The notes under the pieces were generated by a model, which worked only from the letters and a program-made list of their open reading frames with translations, made no database searches and was not told the origin of the DNA. A stretch of DNA of 64,000 bases, taken from positions 57,226,284 through 57,290,283 of the forward strand of contig CM033721.1 in assembly GCA_019671005.1 (NCBI GenBank). The letters run 5' to 3'. This stretch comes from Hibiscus mutabilis. Taxonomy: Eukaryota > Streptophyta > Magnoliopsida > Malvales > Malvaceae. This document shows, piece by piece, positions 34,329-45,889 of the stretch. Numbering within the stretch: the stretch's first letter is position 1; the number at the start of each line of letters is the position of its first letter. The position numbers were made by a program, and so were the translations under genes.

Positions 34329-34646
34329 CTACATTGCCATGGCATATCTTTTTGCAAAAATTGTTATGGTAAAAAAATTTTGAGCTTTTTGATCATACCA
34401 TGAAGAATTTTGCTGTTGGTTCCCTCTATGGTCCTCCATGTAGTTATATGCACCGAAAATGTGAGGGCAATTTTCAAACACATGATGTTCTGCACACATA
34501 GCACAAGATTTTTCCACGGTATAAGTTCTTTGGGCTTTTCTCGGTTGGTATAGGTAATCATCAAAGGGTGCAAGAAACTCTTGATTGGATTGATTCATAT
34601 CTTCCAACATCATCTCTCGAGTAGATTGGCTTTTATTTCCCAACAT
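34329..34646 (-). pseudogene. Gag zinc-knuckle fragment of element H
   Basis: A 105-codon minus frame. It contains CAMCAEHHVFENCP, an Athila-type CX2CX3HX4C knuckle, followed by GAYNYMEDHRGNQQQNSSWYD, the Asn/Gln-rich tail typical of Athila Gag (compare element G near 25890-26150). The capsid-like domain expected ahead of the knuckle is missing. The frame is separated from 33573-34280 by a stop at about 34329. Confidence 0.7.
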
Positions 34647-34755
34647 GTTGGCGTCCCCTTAACTTGTAGCGCACCTAATTTTTTTGATAAAACAAACAAA
34701 AAAAAAGTTAGTAAAACTAATAGAAAAAATGCAATAACAAAAACAACTAACACCA

Positions 34756-34782
34756 ATTGCCAATCCCGAGGCGCGCAAAAAA
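34756..34782 (-). other. Primer binding site region, element H
   Basis: After the LTR end on the minus strand comes AGTTTTTTGCGCGCCTCGGG then ATTGGCA, recognisably the Athila TTTTTGGCGCC-CGGGGA region with several changes. Confidence 0.6.
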
Positions 34783-34784
34783 CT

Positions 34785-36289
34785 TGTTGCGTGTGATAAG
34801 TGCTACGCAATTGTGCAAGTATACACGTCATAAGTAATAAAGTGATATGAGTATCGAGTATCGTCTCACGAGGATTGGTTTGGGCCACTTTGCTTAAGTT
34901 CTTAAAAGTAAAAACACAATTAAAGGATTAAAGGAGTTTAACTAATAACTAAACTAGAAAGCAATAAAGTAAAAGAAAAAGATGAGATCGATTGAGAGAG
35001 ATAGCTAGGTTATTATCGTGAGTTGAGGTGTGATAGCCGATTGGATTGTCTTGGTAAAGAGTGCACGGGCAACTCGATTGCCGTGGGCGAACTGCGGGTT
35101 GCCTTGGCAACTAATTGATGGTTGCCTGGGCGACTAGTTGGGCAACTACTTGGGCGACCGGGCAGCAACTTCAAGGTTCAATCATTTCTTCTTATCCCTA
35201 AGTCAAACTCTAGCTACTTGTGCATGCCTTGATAATACATCCCTCCTCAAGGGTGAACAACAACCAATCTTGCACTCCTCTTAGCCGTTGAAATCCTTAA
35301 CTTATTCCTAAGCCGGATTAATCTTCACCATCATTGGATTGAATAAAGATCATATTCATTCGTTTCTTGAATCTAACTCTCCCGATATTAGATAAATGGA
35401 TGAAATCACGAGATCCTCTCCCAATTCACTCGCAAACAATAATAAGAATCAAGAATGAATAAACCTTGAAATAGAAAAGTACAAACTCTTATTACCTAAA
35501 CAAAAACCAATAGTTTCTCACAACCACAAAACACAATAACCATAGCCGATCAAGTTAGTTCATGGTTGGGTTCAAAAGATATACAAAGAATAATCCCTAG
35601 CATGAACCCAATCGAACAAAGATGAAGGAAGAGGCTTGTCGAAATCCTCCTTGCCCTTGATGCTTGTCGAAAATTCTCTCCTCTTGCCCTACTTGGACTT
35701 GCCGAAATTTCCCTCTTGCTCTCTTGTCGAAATTTCCCCCTTGCTCTCTCTTTGGATTGTCGAAATCTCCTTGCTATTTATAGGGCTAGGCCAAAGTCCT
35801 TCTTTGAGGAGGAGTTTGAGTTGGAATTAAATTATCTTTAAAGAATATAATTCTTTATTATAATTTTATTCCTATTAGAACTTCTCCTATCTTCTTGGAA
35901 TTTAATTCTTCTTTAATCTTGGCAATCAAATTCCTTTGGGCTTGGGCCTTGCTCCATGTCATCTTGGGCTTGTAAAGTCATTAATTTCGACATCCCTATT
36001 GCATTTTTTTCTTTGTCGACAAATGCCATGGCAACTCGTCTCCTTCATGCATTACCACGGCAACTAGCTCAACATTGCTTTGGCAAGTGATCCTGCACAT
36101 ACACACACAAAAACACACCAAAGCAGCATCTTTTTCCACAAAAATCACCAAGTTATGTAATCAAGCTCAACGGTGGAAAGAAACATGAATTAATGCATGA
36201 ATGACTAATTATGCAACTATTATGAGCTTAAGTCTAACAATAATATGAGTAAAAAGGGTAATAAAAATAGTACTTTTGAACACTTATCA
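34785..36289 (-). repeat. 5' LTR of element H
   Basis: 1,505 bases aligning with 30282-31832. It is 46 bases shorter, mostly from small deletions at CG-containing sites. Exact TSD ACAAC follows at 36290-36294. Confidence 0.9.
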
Positions 36290-36294
36290 ACAAC

Positions 36295-39200
36295 TAGCAG
36301 ACGTGAGGCATTAGAGACTATTTACAAAAGGTGATAGCTACATTCAAATACTAAGATCAAGGTTATTCCAAAACTTGAACCCAACATATTCAGTTACATA
36401 TAACTTTTGCACAGCAAAACTTTACACGTATTCGTTGACATGTTTAGCGATTATTTATTTTAACCATCAATCTAAACATATAAACTAGGATATCTTTTTA
36501 GGTTTAACACATGTTAATAGATATATATCATCCCACAAGCATGCATGACATCATAGTGGTCTAACAACTTAAGACAATTATAGTTATTAAACAACCATAC
36601 ACTTATACAAACTATTATAACAGATATAGAAAGCAACTATAAAATAATTAAAGGCCCATTACAAAGCTTTAAATACTTATAAAGTTCATACACATATGAA
36701 TTCAAACATGAATCCTAATGCACAATGCATTCTTAAAAACTATGTGCCACCATCTAGGAGTTCTTCAAGAGAATACAAACATACACCTTGATACTCGTGA
36801 TCTCATCCGAGCTCAGAAAGTACTCATAAGCTACTTTTACCTAAAATGTATTAAAAGGATAGAGTAAGCACAGGCTTAGTGAGGTAGCTTAAGGTGACTA
36901 TTAGCATGAAACAATAAGCTTTCCTTTCATCAAATTCTATACAACCCAATATGATACCCATCTATCAATGGAAAGACAATGAGCATAACATGGCATAACC
37001 AGGAGTTGGTTAACATTTAAGATATTGCACGTTACATATCAAAGTCATGGTTTCTTATTACACAAGTTATCCAACATAGCATATTATAGTCAGGTGATAT
37101 TTGTCACACAAGCTATCTAACATAGCATCTTGTTGAACAAAGTTATTTGTCTTATAAGTTATCGAACTAGCATATGAAGAAGCAAGTTACTTGGCACATA
37201 AGATTTCAGACATATCAGGTCATTTTCATGAAATACTCGTATGTGTTCAAAACATTCCAAGACATGTTCATTTCTATCAAAACAGACCATAAATCATGTA
37301 TATACATTTATACCTTGCAAAATAGTCCAATACTTATTCATTTCAATCAACACAGTACGCATACTTATTCATTTCAATCAAAAAATTTCATGAATTATGT
37401 TTATACAACTATACCTTGCAAAACAGTCCAATATTTATTCATTTCAATCAAAACAGTTCATGAATCATGTATTTACAATTACACTTTGCAAAATAGTCTA
37501 ATATTTATTCATTTCAATCAAAACAGTCCATGAATCATGTATATACAATTACACCTTGCAAAAAAGTGCAATACTTATTCATTTCAATCAAAATATTCCA
37601 TGAATTATGTATATACAATTAGACTTTGCAAAACAGTCCAATATTTATTCATTTCAATCTAAACAGTCCATGAATCATGTATATACAATTACACTTTGCA
37701 AAACAGTCTAATATTTATTCATTTCAATCAGAACAGCCCATGAATTATGGGCATACATATATATTTGATCCCAATCAGTCCACAGAGTTTAGAATCATAG
37801 CATCTCATATACATATGTGACTTATCATATAAATTATCAAGCATATGATATTATAAGCATGACTTGCTTATCACATACTATTAAACATATCATAGATATA
37901 GCATACTTATTTATAAGCTATCAAAACATAACATATCATACACATAGCTTATTTAACTCATAGGTCATCAAAACAATTCACAAGTTTAATTTTCAAATTT
38001 CGTGTTCGGTATTTAACATAGCCTTGAGATTCAAGTAGCCTAGGTACACAAATCCCCAACCAATTGTTGGTAAACAAATTGGTACTCAAGGTACCGGTCA
38101 ATCCCTTCTATTGTCGCCAAATGACAACAACACTTCCCTCCTACTGTCGCCAAATAAGGACCGTATTCCACCCCAAACACGAGTTCTATGGACTCTATGG
38201 CATGCCAACTATACCTATGACTGACTCGAAACCATGGCTTTTCAATTATTCCATATCTCATTTGAATCAGAGTTGAGCTTATCTCCTTATTCAGAAAATC
38301 AAATAACATATCACATTGCTTGACTTATCAAGCCCACATACAAATATGACTCTCAAAATGAGCATAGCTCCAAGGTCATTTAATCAAATAGCATATCTTA
38401 ATTCTTATCAGAGGTAAGCATAGCTTCAAATTCATCTAATTACAACCATGTTTATATCTTACCATAGCAACACAAATCATAGTTTTTATGATCACATAGC
38501 AAAACTTAGAACTTATAACATCAAGTACATGTGTTTTTATAATCAAAAGAGCAAAGTAAGAATAATTTTCATCAAAAGCATGCCATCAGATTCAAGCATA
38601 TCACATCACATGATCCTTACCAATTAAATACTTACCTTGCTTCTCCTTTGAGCTTTATTTAAGCTTAACTTAAATTAAAATACAAGGTAAAACAAAAACG
38701 AATAACATGCTCAGGATAGTTTCAGTCTATCCTGAGACTTTAACTACACTCACAGGTCGCTCCGAGCTAGTTTTTTCCCGAATCACAATCCCCGATTTGC
38801 TTATCTACAACTTGGTCTACTTTAGGCCTTATTTGCTCAATTCCCTCCTTCTAATTATAACAAAGAATTTAGCTATACATTAGAAGCAATCCATGACTTT
38901 TAATTATTTACAAAATGCTCATCAACCATCATATTGATACAAAACAGTCCCTAATTACATGTAGCCATTTTTTTCATAAAATTGTCCATCATCATTTACA
39001 ATAAATCAAAATAGTCCATATTATACTCATATACATGTTTATTACCAAAGCAACCTATTACACATTTTTACTCATGAAAAACAGTCCCTAAACTTGCAAA
39101 TAGCCCCCTATATGCATTCTTAAAGTATTTCTCTTGCTTCATTAATCAAAGTAGGGCAGCATACATGCATGTACCTACAAAACTATCCGGTTTACATATA

Positions 39201-40262
39201 TATTTGTTGTTCATTCCAAAATAGGGAAGCATGCATACATGTACTTATAAAATTGTCCAATTCATATACATAGTTTTTGTTCATTCCAAAACAGGGTAGC
39301 ATGCATACAAGTACTTACAAATCATCAAAACATTCCTCTAAGTTTCATAAAATAGAAATTCTATCCAGCTTTCATAAATACTCAATTTCATGCTAAAATT
39401 AGTTTACTAATGTATACATACCATCACACAGCAGACCTCGATACAAGTATTTTCACATTTATAACCACAATCCAACTTAAAATGCAAAGACAACCCCTAA
39501 ACATTTATTTCTATACCATTAAAGTCCATAATTGTTTATACCAACCCATGTGACCACAAATCCAAAGCAAGCATGAACTACTCACTCAACACGTACATGA
39601 TTCGAATGTCCTTTCCAACTTAAACAATCACAGAATTTCATTTTCAGCCCCACTTTTTGACAATTCAAGCTATCATACAAATCACAAGAGAAACTTGATA
39701 GATTAATATATATATATAAATCATTTGGAGACTCAAGAAACTTTCTAACATGAATTTTGATCTTCAAACAAATCTAATATCAAGATAGCATGTAGAGAAT
39801 TTATAATCTAATTCACCATTAAACATTGAATCAAAAAAGGAGGAAAAGGATTTCTTACTTCTTTCCTCAAGCTAACTGATTAGAGACTTTAGAAATGGAT
39901 CAAGATAGAGCAATTTTTTGTATAAATTCTCTAAACTCTCTCACTAGCTAAGAGCCTTGGTTCTTCTTGGGGGGAAAGAAGATGAAGATTGATTATCCTC
40001 ACCCACATTACCGTGAATCACCACATGAGCTCCCTAAGCTCTTGACAAGGGTACAAGTCCACTCACATAATTAGTTTTAGCATGCAATTCTCCTATTTAT
40101 CAAAATGATCTTTTAATCATTCTTTAATTAGCTATCACACTTTCCAAGCTCAATAATTTGGTCCTTAAACTATTTAATTAATCCTTCATGTAACATAATT
40201 TAATGATTAACTGATAATTTGAATTAATAAAATACTTCTAGGCCCATTTTTGGGATGTTACA
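36295..40262 (-). repeat. Solo LTR F, main segment
   Basis: The remaining 3,968 bases of solo LTR F. It holds CTTAGTGAGGTAGC at 36875-36888, a 70-base tandem array, and TCTATGGCATGCCAA at 38194-38208, and ends TTTTTGGGATGTTACA at 40262. On the opposite strand it is colinear with LTR I (about 41000-44516). No coding capacity; the 119-codon frame at 37174-37533 is only the tandem repeat. Confidence 0.85.
37266..37745. repeat. 70-base tandem repeat array in LTR F
   Basis: TTCATTTCAATCAAAACAGT recurs at about 37437, 37507, 37577, 37647 and 37717, exactly 70 bases apart, with earlier degenerate copies at 37266, 37337 and 37369. Each unit carries CCATGAATCATGTATATACA and CCTTGCAAAACAGTC. Six to seven copies; the partner LTR I lacks the array. 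Confidence 0.9.
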
Positions 40263-40267
40263 TTGTT

Positions 40268-40911
40268 CAACTACCAGTAATCAATACACAATCTCATAGA
40301 ACCATCTTTCTTCATAACGAAGAAAACTGATGCTCCCCAAGGTCAGGAACTCGGTTGAATGAAACCTTTATTCAATAGGTCTTGGATTTGAGCCTTCAAC
40401 TCTTTAAGCTCAACTTCAACCATATGATAAGGTGCAATGGAAACTAGGGTTGTTCCATCTTGCACTTTGATGTTGAATTCCACTTTACGGGTTGAAGGTA
40501 AGCCCAAAAGTTCATCAGGAAAACATTAGGGAACTTACGCACAATTTCAATGTCTTGCAGTTGAGGTTCATTCTCGGCTTTCGATGTTAGTGCATACAAT
40601 GAAGGGCTTTTTGATTTCATAAGGGTGATACTCTCCTTGCCAAGGCCTCGAAGACACAACTTTTTCTTACTACAATCGACCCAAGGTTGATGCTCACTAA
40701 GCTAATCTAAACCTAGTATAACATCGAACTCGTGAATTGGAAGTGACAATAAGTTGGCCAGAAATGGAATCCCTTGAATTAATAAGGGACAATTCTTACA
40801 CACAAGGCTTACAGTGGCACAATCACCTAATGGATTGGTTATGTGAGAAGATAGCCATGTATCCATCTTATGATCATGCATGAAAAGATTTGTTAGAGCC
40901 TTTAAATTCAA
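40268..40911 (-). pseudogene. Element B protease and RT N-terminus, displaced
   Basis: Continuation of element B pol on the far side of solo LTR F. The minus strand gives, from high to low coordinates, ITNPLGD, LIQGIPFLANLLSLPIHEFD and VILGLD (end of retropepsin), then CLRGLGKESITLMKSK and a frameshift near 40530. HMVEVELKELKAQIQDL, KGFIQPSS and LCIDY then lead to the junction at 40268, where the RT frame resumes at 22583. The retropepsin active-site segment is replaced by unrelated residues (MNLKALTNLFMHDHKM), near where truncated LTR I begins. Stops in RT (QPSS-stop, DYW-stop). Confidence 0.85.
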
Positions 40912-40939
40912 TGCTAAGGACTTGCCTTTAGAACACTTG

Positions 40940-43900
40940 AATGAAATACTTTCAAAGTTTTATGTTGATTGTGGATTTATAACATGGTTGATTGATTAAG
41001 GTGGCTCGATAGTGAACACTTTGTGATAAGAAATTTTTAGCAGGTGTTTGGTACTTGTTGGTTGAATAAATTAGACTCGAAATGTTGTGTGATCATGTTG
41101 TTTAATGGGACAATTGGACTACTTGGTAGCCTTCATTAAGGATTGTGTTATAAATAATTTATTATGCAATGTAAACATTAATTTTAGAACTATTTTGTGA
41201 TAATAAAAATTGTTGAACACTTATTTAATCTTAGGAAAAAACTATTTTAAAATGTTTTGAATTGATAAAAAACATGGGAATGGCTGTTTTAAAAGGTTTA
41301 GGGGCTACCAATGAACTATTTGTACACATAGTTGGATTGTTTTAATGATGTTAGGGACTGTTTTGTAAGCTAGAAAAACATGGATTGTTTTGCAATAAAA
41401 GAAGATTATTTTGTACTTTAAATTAAAGGGTTGTTTTGTATAAAAATAAGTAATTTGATGGATCAAGTGTATGCTTATTAATTGTCTGAATGCTTGAATG
41501 ATTTGAGTCTTTAAGTTCAATACTCTATGAGAAGTAATATGTATCTATTGTCTCCTCTAGAGCAAGACCAAGTGGAGGACAATAGAGCTAGGAAGCATCA
41601 AAGTGATATTGTGATTAAGGATCGAAGCTAGTCTTCAAACTTGTGATTGTAGTTTAAAGTCTCTAGATAGGATAGAAACCTTCCCGAGCATCTTTTGATG
41701 TCTTAATTATATCATCTTATAATTGTTCTAAGCTATGCTTAAATGATCTTGGAATGAGGTAAGTGCCTAAATGGTAAGGATTATATATGATATGTTATGC
41801 TTGAATCGATGTCATTCTTAAATTGAAAACTATCCAAACTTGAATATGCTTGATAGTAGTCTATGTCATACTACCATTCGAATAAGATGGATGATGTAAT
41901 AAGAAATTCATATGACTTGAATACATGCCTAATATGAGGAACAATAAGCTTTGTTCATTTGATTATACGAATGTGAAACTATGCTCAATTTAGATTCTGA
42001 CATAAAGTGGAAACTCATAAGCTTTGTCCAATTGATTATAAGAATATATGTGCTTGATATTATATGTCATAAGCTTTGCTTATGTGATCATGTAAATGTA
42101 GAGCTATGCTCATTTTTTATATGAATAAGACATGTTACTTGATTTTCTGAATAAGGGGTTAAGCTCAATACTGACTTTGATATGATAAGATTTGATTGAA
42201 AAACCTTAGTTTCGAGTCAGTCATAGGTATAGTTGGCATGCCATAGAGTCCATAGAGCTTGTATTCTAGGGTGGACTACGATCCTTATAAGGCGACAGTA
42301 TGAGGGATGTGTTTTGTTCACTTGGCGACAATAGGAGGTATTGACCGGTACTTTGAGTACCTTTTGTTGGTGACAGTTGGTTAAGGATTCATGTACCTAG
42401 GCTACTTGATTCTCAAGGCTATTTTAAAGACAAAATAATGAAATTTGCAAGTTAAACTAATGAATTATATTGATTACTTGTGTGATAAGTAACTATGTTT
42501 TGAGATGCTACGTTTAAAAAGAATAATGTTATTCAAGAGCTAAATTAATGAATCAACTTGATAACTCGTGTGATAGGTAACACATGCTTGTATGATGCTT
42601 ATGTATGATTGGATAAAGACGAGATCAATTAATGTTATACCTTGATAACTTGCATGATAAGTAATTGCCTACTTCATACTTGTATTTTCTTTTATTAAAG
42701 GGTGATGTTAGGTTCGAATGTTGTAAGCATAATGATTAGTTAATTTATCAATTTGGAATCTTACATGACTTTGATTGACTTTGTAAAAGGATGGATATGG
42801 TTCATAGTCTTTTGTACAAGTGAGATATATGTGAAATTAATTTACTTGACTAACAATGTTAATAAAGAGGTTACTTGCGAATTAAGTAATCAAACAAACT
42901 ATAAGGAAAATGAGTTACTTAACGACTTTAGTATTTTCTATCTTATATTTGAAATAAGACATTTTAATCTTAAGTTTGATATTGCAAGGTGTTATAAATA
43001 CCGAAATATGTGCCTAAATGAATTTAAGTAGATACTTACCTCTATGTCTAAAAGAATTTAGATCTTCGAATTGATAGTGGAATTTACATGAATCTAGTTA
43101 GACGATAATCGTGTCATTCCTTGTTGTAGTGCTTGCATTATATTCTTTATGACCTTACTACCTCACTAATTGTATACTTACTTGTCTCTTCGGATCATGT
43201 TTCAGGATAAGGTTTCGATGGAAGTGTTTTTGAGCTCAGTCAAGATCACACGACAAGTGTATGTTTCATCATTGTTTTATAAAACTCCTAGTTTGGTGGC
43301 ACAATGCTTGTATGCATATTGCATTTAGAATTTCCTTAAATTCGAATACAATGCTTGAAAGCATTTTAAGTGATGTAAAGGCCATTTAATTAATTTGGTG
43401 GTTACTTGTTGTTGTATTATGTGTTTGATGCCTATCCTAAGATTGCTATTGTGAATTTGATGAATGACCATATTGGTTATAGGTACTTTTAGTCGTATGA
43501 ATAGGTGTTAAGACTTGAAATTTTACGTATGTTTTAGATAGTTCTATGATCTTGAATGATTGAATTATAAAAATAAGGATATTAAGTTCATGTTTAGTTT
43601 GAATAAGGTTGATTTGTTGTCTCGGTAGATGCTTGAATATGTGCTATGTAATGGTTAAAGGAATTTATACTTAGTAGAATTGGTTTAGTTATGTTTTCCC
43701 AATAATCTAATTATAGTATCCTTGTCTTTGTTAATGGTTGTGCCTAGGCCATGGATTAACGAATTAAGCACCTATATGATCCGAGTAAGAACAATGTGTG
43801 CAATAAAACGCGGGTCATGATATTGAGATGAGCACTTGTAATGCTTAAGCCCTTAGTGGTTTGTCTATGCTTGTTTGAATAGTATTAAAAAGGTTGATCA

Positions 43901-44516
43901 TTTGGTTACTTGTTTTGATTATTTGAATTGTTAAAACCTTTCCATGTCTTGGTTGAAAAATTCTAATAGTAAATTCTTTGTGTGGTCTTTAGTGAGTATA
44001 TCATGCTTGAAGTTAGAAATTAGCTCCTAAGGAGTGATGATTTAATTGGATCATGCATGTTAATTGAACTAAAGCAATGATAAGTTAATCGTAATTCCAT
44101 GAGTTGGGTTAATGTCTTTTGTTGTCTCCTCTTATTCAAAATGGAATTAAGAATGAGACCTCTGGATCTTCCTTGGTTCTTAAGTATTAGTTCGAATAAG
44201 ATGGTTATTAAAAAATATTAAATAAGCTAAGGGTCCTAAGGTGTCACACGCCGAATCAACTAAGCCTAATCAACTTGGCCTAACTTGACAAGATTCTAAT
44301 AGGAGTTTAGAATTTAAATTTAAGTCACCCGCGTAATCAAATGAAAATTTTTTAGTGCCCCTAAATTGTTAAAAGATGATGTTTTGAATAAACTTATTTC
44401 TTTCTAGTCATCCTTACTGATTGCTTTAAGAGATTTCAAGTATATAAGCTATCCCTTGTTTGCCTGGTAATACTTCTTAGTCCGGTTTACTTCTAAACCG
44501 GGTAAGGGGTGTTACA
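40940..44516 (+). repeat. Truncated LTR I, opposite in orientation to LTR F
   Basis: Plus-strand LTR ending AACCGGGTAAGGGGTGTTACA at 44516. It is colinear with the reverse complement of LTR F; for example GTATAGTTGGCATGCCATAG at 42228-42247 pairs with 38194-38213. Its first part is missing and it joins decayed element B protease near 40940. Element B's gag, PBS and inner LTR end were lost in the same event, so no left target duplication exists. CCCTA follows at 44517-44521, and the element B LTR also has CCCTA at the matching point (17816-17820 region). Confidence 0.75.
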
Positions 44517-45680
44517 CCCTAATTCTGAAATTGATTTTACATAGGGTGTCAGTACTCTTGTGTCTATATCGATACCCATCTACATTGATTTTCCAGTGGC
44601 AAATAATGGTACCGATTGCCAAAGACCATATCGATACGCCACGCTGAACAATCATAATTTTGCCTAGAAACACTTGCTCGTACCGATACACCATGGCCCA
44701 TATCAGTAGGGCGAGACTTGTAATGACAGTTTTAATCTAGTTTTTTTTTCTGAATTGACCTATCAAACAGCATCCAAATCTTATAAAAATTTTACAGCCA
44801 GATTTATGACATTATAATCTACTAACATGCCCAAATTCATAACCAAGTGAATCCATTTACTAAGATTTTACCTTTTTAGACCTAATATGCATATTGTACT
44901 ACTTTTAGGCAATTTCAAAAGAGTCATTTAAGGCCTTTCACAACACAAGCCATATGCAACATTTCCGCATCAAAATGATCAGATATGACTTATCTAACAA
45001 CTATGCCACCATTCTAGGAGTTCGTGGGATCGATAAACATTACTCTATAGTTGCCATGACTTGCCAAAAATCTTTGATTGTCTCGATCTTGCAATAGCGA
45101 CTCCTTAACCTAAAAATGCATGAAATGAAATGCATTAGGCACACTTTGCCTAGTGAGGTAGTCATACACAATATAGTTAACAATGAGATGCATTCCAAAT
45201 CATGTTTTATCAAAGACAGTGCAATAATTCATATTTAATGGCAATTATATCTTAATTCAATATTATTCCTTGGATCAAATCAATATAGTGGATACGTGAA
45301 TTCCTACGCCTCGCCAAATGACAAATATCACAAGTATCCCTCTGCCTCGCCACATTAAAAGTTGTAGCCCAAGGACCGTAGTCCACCCATACCAATGAGC
45401 TCATGAATTCTATGGCATGCCATTTGTATCCAATTTCCATTCAAATCATAGGTCCAATGATTTAAGCTAACACGTTAACAATAACAATATCGATGAAAAT
45501 GGCAATGACAATGGTTTAATAATTCAATAACAATGTTCAATGATCAATATGACCTTGTTCAATGATTCAATGATATCAATGACAATACTATGATTTAATA
45601 ACCAATAGTTCAATGCAACAAACTTACTGATGCTTACCAATATTACCTTCTACGAGGTTCCGGTGCAATGGTACCTTGTG
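44517..45680 (-). repeat. 5' LTR of element B, inner part
   Basis: Aligns with 17811-18995 of the other LTR, including the TATCGATAC cluster (44560-44710), CCTAGTGAGGTAG (45149-45161) and TCTATGGCATGCCA (45410-45423). Interrupted at 45680 by element J, target duplication TTGTG. Confidence 0.88.
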
Positions 45681-45889
45681 TGTAATACCCCAAAATTTAC
45701 TAAGTTGATTTTCTAAAGACAACTTTTTGGACTCGGTATGAATACTATGAGTTCGTGATGATACCTACGACATTTATAAGCCTAAGGAACCAAGTATTCT
45801 AATTTTGCTTAGACCAATTTTTGGTAGAGTTCATTGAGTATATTTTGGTCTATTTGAAGGAAAAAGGAAGAATAAGATACCCATTTTTG

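Larger units (their letters stand above)
30282..36289 (-). mobile_element. Short Athila-like derivative H, non-autonomous
   Basis: 6.0 kb in minus orientation with LTRs 30282-31832 (3') and 34785-36289 (5'). LTRs start TGATAAGTG and end CACACGCAACA on the minus strand; the exact TSD is ACAAC (30277-30281 and 36290-36294). Inside are an Athila-type PBS, a two-part gag-like region, a short remnant of the RT N-terminus, repeats and a polypurine tract. Protease, most of RT, RNase H and integrase are absent, so mobility would need enzymes from a relative. The LTRs are identical over hundreds of bases, making this probably the youngest insertion here. It lies only 14 bases from the end of element G. 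Confidence 0.88.
22589..40262 (-). mobile_element. Solo LTR F (about 4.56 kb) carrying two nested elements
   Basis: Starts TGTAACACCCCTTACCCGG and ends GGGATGTTACA on the plus strand, flanked by an exact TSD TTGTT (22584-22588 and 40263-40267). Joining the flanks restores the RT sequence of element B. Once elements G and H are removed it consists of 22589-23172, 30273-30281 and 36295-40262, with no gag or pol. It is therefore a solo LTR, the usual product of recombination between the two LTRs of one element. Orientation is minus from the terminal sequences. Confidence 0.88.

Noticed and set aside
37174..37533. 119-codon open frame with repeated peptide
   Set aside because: It is a 70-base tandem repeat inside solo LTR F and ends within the array.
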